Source of the DNA: JBMNTP01 sp050945795
GTDB taxonomy: Bacteria > Bacillota > Clostridia > Christensenellales > MGBC116941
Direction: 5' to 3'
Length of the DNA: 36,211 nucleotides
Assembly (NCBI GenBank): GCA_050945795.1
Contig: JBMNTP010000020.1
Location: forward strand, 1-36,211
Both the position numbers and the translations under genes were made by a program. The notes under the pieces were generated by a model that worked only from the letters and a program-made list of their open reading frames with translations, was not told where the DNA came from and did not search any database. Positions 31,346 to 36,211 of this stretch are shown in pieces (position 1 is the first letter of the stretch; every line of letters starts with the position of its first letter).

Positions 31346-33772
31346 TTAGTTAACAACTATGTTTATAAGCCGCCCCTTTATAACGATAACTTTTTTCACG
31401 TTGCCTTCGCCTATAAGCGCTATAACCTTTTCATCGTTAAGTACTGCGGCTTTTATGCCTTCCTCATCGAGCGATGAGTCAAGCTCTATGCGGGAGCGCA
31501 CCTTGCCGTTTATCTGTACCGCCATCTCAATTGAGTCGCGAATAAGCGCCGCTTCATCATACTTAGGCCACTGTTGGTTGAAAACCGAGTATTCATAGCC
31601 TTGCTGCTCCCATATCTCTTCGGCGAAATGAGGGGCGAACGGGGCAATAATAAGCGTTAATAAGCGAAGCGTGTCCGCCATATACTCTTTGTTTTGGCCG
31701 CCCGCCTCAAGGTATTTATACATGGCGTTTACAAGCTCCATTATACGCGCTATCGCGGTATTAAACTGGAAGCGGTCTATATCGGCGGTTACCTGCCTTA
31801 TGGCGGTATGAAGGGCAAAGCCGACTTCCTTTTCAGCCGCGCCTATATTGTTATCGCCGCTAAGGCCTTCTACTCTATCAAGCAGCCGCTCAATCCTTTC
31901 AAGGAAGCGGTATACTCCTTTTATGCCGTCATCGCTCCACGGGCCGCCTTCGATATAGTTAAAGCCGAACATAAGGTAGAGGCGGAAGGTATCGGCGCCG
32001 TATTGAGAGACATATTCATCCGGCGATACTACGTTGCCGTGCGATTTTGACATGCGGTTGCCGTCGGGGCCGAGTATTATGCCCTGATGCAGCAACGATG
32101 TAAACGGCTCGTCAAAGTCGAGGTGGCCCATATCGCGCAGCGCCTTTACGAAAAAGCGAGCGTATAGCAGGTGCATGCAGGCATGTTCCGAGCCGCCAAT
32201 GTATTTATCGACGGGCAGCATACGGTTAATCCAGTCCTTATCCCATGCTTTTTCGCTGTTCCTGTTGTCGGGGTATCTTAAAAAATACCAGGACGAGCAT
32301 ACGAAGGTGTCCATCGTGTCGGCGTCGCGGCGGGCGGGGGCGTTGCATTTAGGACAAGGTACATTAATAAACTCATCGCTTTTTAAAAGCGGAGATGTGC
32401 CGTCCGGAGTAAAGTCAACGTCATATGGCAGCAGCACCGGCAGGTCTTTTTCATCGACCGGCACTTCGCCGCAATGCTCGCAGTGTATTATTGGTATAGG
32501 GGCGCCCCAGTAGCGCTGTCTTGATACCAGCCAATCACGGAGGCGGTAGTTGATTTTCTCGCTGCCGTCGCCCGTTTGAGACAGCTTTTCAAGTATGGCT
32601 TTTTGCGCCGCTTCAGAGTCCATGCCATTAAAAGCCCTGGAATTAACGAGAGAGCCGTATTCTACAAAAGGCAGCGCGTCGTTTTCTCCGTCGCCGCTTA
32701 TTACCCGCTCTATGGGAAGAGAGTACTTTGTGGCGAACTCAAAGTCGCGCTCATCGTGCGCCGGAACCGCCATAACGCAGCCGGTGCCATATGTATAAAG
32801 CACATAATCGGCGACCCAGACGGGTATCTCTCTGCCGTTTATGGGATTTATAGCGTAAGCGCCGGTAAAGACGCCTGTTTTTTCGCGGGTGATGGATAGC
32901 CGGTCTATTTCGCTGGCATGCAGCGAGCTTTCGCGATACGCTGCTACCTCCGCTTTATGTTCGGGCAGCGTTATTTCCTCCACCAAAGGATGCTCCGGTG
33001 CTATGACGGCATATGTGCAGCCAAAAAGCGTATCGGGGCGGGTGGTGAAAACTGTGAAGTCGCGATCGGAGTTTTTAAGCTTGAATCTGACTTCGCCGCC
33101 TGTTGAGCGGCCTATCCAGTTGCGCTGCATCTGCTTGGTTTTTTCCGGCCAGTCAAGATCATCGAGGCAGTCGAGCAGCTCGTCCGCATATTGAGTTATT
33201 TTAAAGAACCATTGTGTGAGGTTCTTTTTTGTTACGCCGGAGGAGCAGCGCTCGCAAGCACCTTCTATGACCTGTTCGTTGGCAAGAACGGTATTGCACG
33301 ATGGGCACCAGTTTACCGGCGCCGCCTTTCGATACGCAAGGCCGTGCTTATAAAGCTCTAAGAAGCACCACTGTGTCCATTTATAATAGTCTGGGGAGCA
33401 GGTGGTAAGCTCATAGTCCCAATCGAAGGTAGCGCCTATGGCTTTTAGCTGTTGCTCCATGGTTTCTATGTTTTTAATGGTGCTGTCCTGCGGATGTATG
33501 CCTGTTTTTATGGCATAGTTTTCAGCGGGCAGACCGAACGCGTCGAAGCCCATAGGCTGGAACACCTCGTATCCCTGCATGCGCTTAAAGCGGGCGTAGG
33601 AATCGGAGGGGCCGTAATTGTACCAATGGCCAAGATGAAGTTTGGCTGCGGAGGGGTATGAAAACATTTCGAGAACATAGTGCTTTTTATCAACCCTCTC
33701 AGGCTTAAAGCTGTACAGCCGGGTTTGTTGCCATTTCTTTTGCCATTTGGCTTCTATAGCGTTATGATCCAT
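31346..33772 (-). CDS. leuS: Leucyl-tRNA synthetase
   Basis: 808 residues, bacterial LeuS length. Class I signatures: HLGH (46-49) as the HIGH motif and RMSKS (573-577) as KMSKS. Cysteine pairs C156-P-S-C159 and C173-E-R-C176 match the zinc knuckle. The CP1 editing domain (about 222-400) includes TTRPDTLFG (243-251) and VMAVPAHDERDFEFA. The anticodon-binding region and the C-terminal domain ending in IVVN follow. AGGTGAATAATT precedes the ATG. The predicted leader is about 55 nt with one hairpin and no T-box; hisK follows in the same operon. Confidence 0.97.
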   Translation of the reverse strand: MDHNAIEAKWQKKWQQTRLYSFKPERVDKKHYVLEMFSYPSAAKLHLGHWYNYGPSDSYARFKRMQGYEVFQPMGFDAFGLPAENYAIKTGIHPQDSTIKNIETMEQQLKAIGATFDWDYELTTCSPDYYKWTQWCFLELYKHGLAYRKAAPVNWCPSCNTVLANEQVIEGACERCSSGVTKKNLTQWFFKITQYADELLDCLDDLDWPEKTKQMQRNWIGRSTGGEVRFKLKNSDRDFTVFTTRPDTLFGCTYAVIAPEHPLVEEITLPEHKAEVAAYRESSLHASEIDRLSITREKTGVFTGAYAINPINGREIPVWVADYVLYTYGTGCVMAVPAHDERDFEFATKYSLPIERVISGDGENDALPFVEYGSLVNSRAFNGMDSEAAQKAILEKLSQTGDGSEKINYRLRDWLVSRQRYWGAPIPIIHCEHCGEVPVDEKDLPVLLPYDVDFTPDGTSPLLKSDEFINVPCPKCNAPARRDADTMDTFVCSSWYFLRYPDNRNSEKAWDKDWINRMLPVDKYIGGSEHACMHLLYARFFVKALRDMGHLDFDEPFTSLLHQGIILGPDGNRMSKSHGNVVSPDEYVSQYGADTFRLYLMFGFNYIEGGPWSDDGIKGVYRFLERIERLLDRVEGLSGDNNIGAAEKEVGFALHTAIRQVTADIDRFQFNTAIARIMELVNAMYKYLEAGGQNKEYMADTLRLLTLIIAPFAPHFAEEIWEQQGYEYSVFNQQWPKYDEAALIRDSIEMAVQINGKVRSRIELDSSLDEEGIKAAVLNDEKVIALIGEGNVKKVIVIKGRLINIVVN

Positions 33773-33794
33773 AATTATTCACCTCATAATAAAC

Positions 33795-33825
33795 GCCCTT
33801 CAGCATCCGGCTTAAGGGCCTTTTT
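33795..33825 (+). terminator. Hairpin in the leuS leader; terminator-like only on the plus strand
   Basis: GCCCTT (33795-33800) pairs with AAGGGC (33814-33819), and on the plus strand CTTTTT follows. On the minus strand the same hairpin sits in the first part of the leuS leader. It may block plus-strand antisense transcription from leuS, or fold in the leader. Confidence 0.45.
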
Positions 33826-33835
33826 AACATGCCTA

Positions 33836-33864
33836 ATTTTATTATAATACGCAAAGAAAGTCAA
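33836..33864 (-). promoter_or_regulatory. Promoter of leuS-hisK (minus strand)
   Basis: On the minus strand: TTGACT (33864-33859), a 17-nt spacer, TAAAAT (33841-33836). The start would be near 33829. Confidence 0.68.
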
Positions 33865-33924
33865 TTTTAACTCTATTGCCCCGTTATGCTAGATTACCGC
33901 CTAATATTTAGCGCATATTATGTA

Positions 33925-33952
33925 TTGATATAAAAATCTGTTATAATATAAT
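33925..33952 (+). promoter_or_regulatory. Promoter of the spoVB-like gene
   Basis: TTGATA (33925-33930), a 16-nt spacer, TATAAT (33947-33952). An overlapping TATAAT at 33942-33947 has an extended TG. Transcription would begin near 33958, at the edge of the GC-rich structured leader. Confidence 0.65.
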
Positions 33953-33957
33953 AACCC

Positions 33958-34121
33958 CACGCCGCAGACGGGCGCAGATTGTCCGGTGGCTGAGAGAGCA
34001 TTGAACCATAACAACCCTTCCGCGATGCGGAAGACGCCGCTGCGCACCGAGGCCGGCTGCGCCGCCCCTTTATGGTATAAATTTGAGCAATTTTGAAATA
34101 GAAAGCCGGGAGAATACTGCA
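33958..34121 (+). ncRNA. Structured 5' leader, unassigned (candidate cis-regulatory RNA)
   Basis: GC-rich sequence between AT-rich flanks, transcribed from the promoter just upstream. Stems nest: GGCGCAG (33971-33977) with CTGCGCC (34057-34063); CCGGTG (33983-33988) with CACCGAG (34045-34051, one bulged A); CTTCCGC (34017-34023) with GCGGAAG (34027-34033). GCGCAG can instead pair with CTGCGC at 34040-34045, which would break the second stem. I found no match to motifs I know for TPP, SAM, FMN, cobalamin, glycine, lysine, T-box, Mg, c-di-AMP or c-di-GMP riboswitches. Function is unproven. Confidence 0.4.
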
Positions 34122-35750
34122 ATGTCCGAGAAAACCGCATCATTTGTTAAAGGCGCGGCTATACTAGCTATCGCCGGTATTATAGGTAAAATTATAGGCG
34201 CGTTTTTTAGAATACCGCTTACAAATACAATTGGCCTTAGAGGCATTGCCAACTATAATATGGCTTACCCTATATATTCAGCTCTGCTTGTTATTTCATC
34301 AGCGGGGCTGCCAACTGCCATAGCCAAGATGGTATCAGAGCGCATTGCTGTAAACGATTATCGCGGCGCGCATGATACTTTTAAAACGGCGTTTAGAATC
34401 CTCGCCTTAATAGGCATATGTACAACGCTTATAATGCTGTTGGGCAGCCGCTTTCTTGCGGGGCTTCTTAATGTTGATACGGCGTGGATGTCGATTGCCG
34501 CGATATCGCCGTCGCTGTTTTTTGTAAGCCTTATATCGGCTTACAGAGGATATTTTCAGGGCATGCAGCTTATGTCGCCAACGGCGGCGTCTCAGCTTGT
34601 AGAGCAGCTTGGCAAGCTTATTATGGGCCTTTTCCTCGCCCGTCAGTTGCTGCCTTATGGCGTTGAGTACGGGGCGGCGGGGGCGCTTATAGGCGTTACG
34701 CTAAGCGAAATCGCGGCGCTTGTTATGCTCGGCGGTGTTTACGCCAGAAAGCGCAAGTATATATTTAATAGAATAGAGGCGTCCGACACGCGGCGCCAAA
34801 GGCGGTATAGCGGCGGCACGGGAAAGAGCATTCTTAAGCAGCTGGCTAAGATAGCTATACCTATAACGGTGGGCGCGGCTATTATGCCGCTTGTGCAGCT
34901 TATAGATTCTGCCATAGTTGTAAACGCGCTAACGGGTATAGGCTATAGTGCGAAGGACGCCGAGTCGCTTTTTGGGCTGCTGACCGGCTGCGTTAACACG
35001 CTAGTAAACCTGCCGGCGGTATTGTCGCTGGCGCTGGCTATGAGTATTGTGCCGGCTATATCGGCGTCGAGGACGCTTGGGGATACCGCGGGGGTGCGCT
35101 CTAAGGCGGCGACGGGGCTTAAAATAGCGATATTGGTAGGACTGCCGTGTGCGGCGGGGCTGTTTGTGCTGTCTACGCCGGTTTTAAAGCTGCTTTATAC
35201 CGATCTTACGGTACAAGAGCTTGCTACGGCGTCGGGGCTGATGTCGGTTATGTCTTTGGCGGTGGTTTTCCTTACGCTGGTGCAGGCTATGACGGGCGTT
35301 CTTCAGGGCGCGGGGCATGTGTTAAGGCCGGTTGTAAACCTCGCTATTGGCGCAGTAGTTAAGATTGTGCTTAGCATAGTGCTTATAAGGATGCCGGGAG
35401 TAAATATTTATGGCGCGGCTATAGGTACGACGGCGTGTTACGGCGTTGCGGCGCTGCTTGACGTTGTATATGCTGTTAGAAAAACCGGCATTAAGTTTAG
35501 TGTCGCCGATTATATAATAAAGCCGGTATTAAGCGCCGGAGTTATGGCGGCTATAGCGTATTTTATATTTCCCATTGCCGAGGCGCGGCTTGGCAATACT
35601 ATAGCTACGTTTGCCGTTATAGCTGTGGCGGCGGTTGTGTATTTTGCGGTGGTGCTGCTTAGCGGGGCGCTTAAAAAAGAGGATCTTGAGATGATTCCCG
35701 GGGGCAATAGGCTTATAAAGCTGTTTTCCCGGGCGGGAATACTAAAATAG
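34122..35750 (+). CDS. SpoVB/YabM-like MOP-superfamily flippase
   Basis: 542 residues with about 14 transmembrane segments in the polysaccharide-biosynthesis/MviN (MOP) family. It starts KGAAILAIAGIIGKIIGAFFRIPL, and AYRGYFQGMQLMSPTAASQLVEQ (both quoted in part as landmarks) is typical of SpoVB-like proteins. Relatives move lipid-linked peptidoglycan or polysaccharide precursors across the membrane, and SpoVB is needed for spore cortex. The following MazG/YabN gene gives the yabM-yabN order of Bacillus, so YabM is the closer parallel. The ATG at 34122 has GGGAG about 9 bases upstream; a TTG at 34083 has none. Confidence 0.9.
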   Translation: MSEKTASFVKGAAILAIAGIIGKIIGAFFRIPLTNTIGLRGIANYNMAYPIYSALLVISSAGLPTAIAKMVSERIAVNDYRGAHDTFKTAFRILALIGICTTLIMLLGSRFLAGLLNVDTAWMSIAAISPSLFFVSLISAYRGYFQGMQLMSPTAASQLVEQLGKLIMGLFLARQLLPYGVEYGAAGALIGVTLSEIAALVMLGGVYARKRKYIFNRIEASDTRRQRRYSGGTGKSILKQLAKIAIPITVGAAIMPLVQLIDSAIVVNALTGIGYSAKDAESLFGLLTGCVNTLVNLPAVLSLALAMSIVPAISASRTLGDTAGVRSKAATGLKIAILVGLPCAAGLFVLSTPVLKLLYTDLTVQELATASGLMSVMSLAVVFLTLVQAMTGVLQGAGHVLRPVVNLAIGAVVKIVLSIVLIRMPGVNIYGAAIGTTACYGVAALLDVVYAVRKTGIKFSVADYIIKPVLSAGVMAAIAYFIFPIAEARLGNTIATFAVIAVAAVVYFAVVLLSGALKKEDLEMIPGGNRLIKLFSRAGILK

Positions 35751-35760
35751 GTGGTTTAGA

Positions 35761-36211
35761 TTGAAGAAAATTACCATTGTCGGACTGGGGCAGGGACCAG
35801 AATCTCTTAGCCGGGCGGCGCAAGAGGAGCTGCTTGGCGCAAAAAAGCTTTTCATTCAGACGAGCATGCATCCGTCTATAAAGTGGATAGATGAAAAGGA
35901 AATAAAATATACTGCTATGGACGACCTTTATGAGGCGGCCGATGATTTTGATGAGCTGAACGCCGCCATAATAAAAAGGCTTGTTGACGCAGCGCCTGCT
36001 GTTTACGCGGTGGCGGGGCAGGGCGTTATGGGGCAGAGCGTTATAAGCGATCTTGCCAAAAGCAAATGCGCACTGTCTTTTATACCCGCTCCGGGCATAG
36101 AGGCCTACGCGCTTGGCGAGGCTGTAAAGCTTGGTGTTGCGGCAGATGGTGCGGTTATGTATATACCGGCGCTAAGGGCGACGGATATGAAGCCGTGTCT
36201 TGACGCGGTGA
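35761..36211 (+). CDS. mazG: MazG/YabN-type protein, N-terminal tetrapyrrole-methylase-like domain (cut by window end)
   Basis: 150 codons are visible before the window ends. The TTG start is preceded by AGGTGG with 6 bases spacing, 10 bases after the flippase stop. ITIVGLGQGPESLS is the SAM-binding-domain opening of the tetrapyrrole (corrin/porphyrin) methylase fold, and HPSIKWIDE, DLYEAADDFDELNAAI and YAVAGQGVMGQSVI follow the pattern of YabN-type proteins. In those the domain is fused to a C-terminal MazG nucleoside triphosphate pyrophosphohydrolase, which would lie outside the window. A stand-alone methylase cannot be excluded until the 3' part is seen. Confidence 0.8.
   Translation, partial: MKKITIVGLGQGPESLSRAAQEELLGAKKLFIQTSMHPSIKWIDEKEIKYTAMDDLYEAADDFDELNAAIIKRLVDAAPAVYAVAGQGVMGQSVISDLAKSKCALSFIPAPGIEAYALGEAVKLGVAADGAVMYIPALRATDMKPCLDAV

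Noticed and set aside
33985..34023. CTGAGAGAGC...GAACC recalls parts of the TPP riboswitch.
   Set aside because: The essential CCTGATCTGG and AATGCCAGCG segments are missing, so it does not fit the family.
33971..34063. A 93-nt span closed by a 7-bp stem with a D-arm-like GTCCGGTGGCTGAGAG stretch and a long variable-arm-like hairpin, resembling a class II tRNA.
   Set aside because: No TTCRANY T-loop, no 5-bp anticodon stem with 7-nt loop, and no plausible T-stem before the 3' arm.
33901..34143. An 80-codon open frame on the minus strand across the structured leader.
   Set aside because: No ribosome binding site, codons follow the GC-rich stems, and the promoter evidence points to the plus strand.

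Overview
The window is chromosomal DNA that reads like a spore-forming member of Clostridia (Firmicutes). Evidence for this is SpoIIP, a SpoVB/YabM-type flippase followed by a YabN/MazG-type gene (the neighbourhood known from Bacillus), sigma-A-type promoters, strong AGGAGG ribosome binding sites, a PerR-type regulator, a DegV protein and many intrinsic terminators. Order or genus cannot be set from this alone. No rRNA, tRNA, CRISPR array, transposase or phage module was recognised. Most genes are ordinary housekeeping or metabolic genes, and I see no obvious multi-gene novel system. The less ordinary material lies between the genes.

Layout: 1-1577 holds the C-terminal part of an SbcC/Rad50-like ATPase. 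1659-2864 is an S41 C-terminal processing protease. 2990-3890 is an accessory patch: a small ORF, a membrane zinc-ribbon protein, two diverged direct repeats and a long inverted repeat. 3927-7749 carries spoIIP, murI, a Bcp peroxiredoxin and an orphan sugar-binding lipoprotein. 7901-10202 carries a GpsA-like dehydrogenase, an Lrp/AsnC regulator with a palindromic upstream site, and an FAA-hydrolase-family enzyme. 10591-15441 is a complete branched-chain amino acid ABC transporter (livJ, gap, livHMGF). 15627-17344 is a metal/redox patch: ZIP transporter, PerR, small zinc-ribbon protein. 17405-22722 carries a DEAD-box helicase, an unknown membrane-anchored protein, dusB, greA and lysS.

On the minus strand 24033-22805 encodes a small glutaredoxin-like protein and DegV. 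24272-26934 (+) encodes an aminotransferase and a DRE-TIM acyltransferase resembling the isopropylmalate/homocitrate/Re-citrate synthase group. glyQS (-) and a stand-alone TrpB2 (+) diverge from one intergenic promoter region. This pair is flanked by inverted copies of a ~57-bp repeat. leuS and a PHP-type histidinol phosphatase form a minus-strand operon. A SpoVB-like flippase and the start of a MazG/YabN gene end the window. The flippase has a roughly 160-nt GC-rich, foldable leader that I could not assign to a known RNA family.

Functional links: amino acid uptake and metabolism (livJHMGF, aminotransferase, DRE-TIM enzyme, TrpB2, HisK, and Lrp as a possible regulator), translation (lysS, glyQS, leuS, dusB, greA, helicase), oxidative and metal stress (PerR, Bcp, Grx, ZIP) and sporulation/envelope (SpoIIP, SpoVB-like, MurI, CtpA). 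All calls come from reading the sequence; no database search was run.
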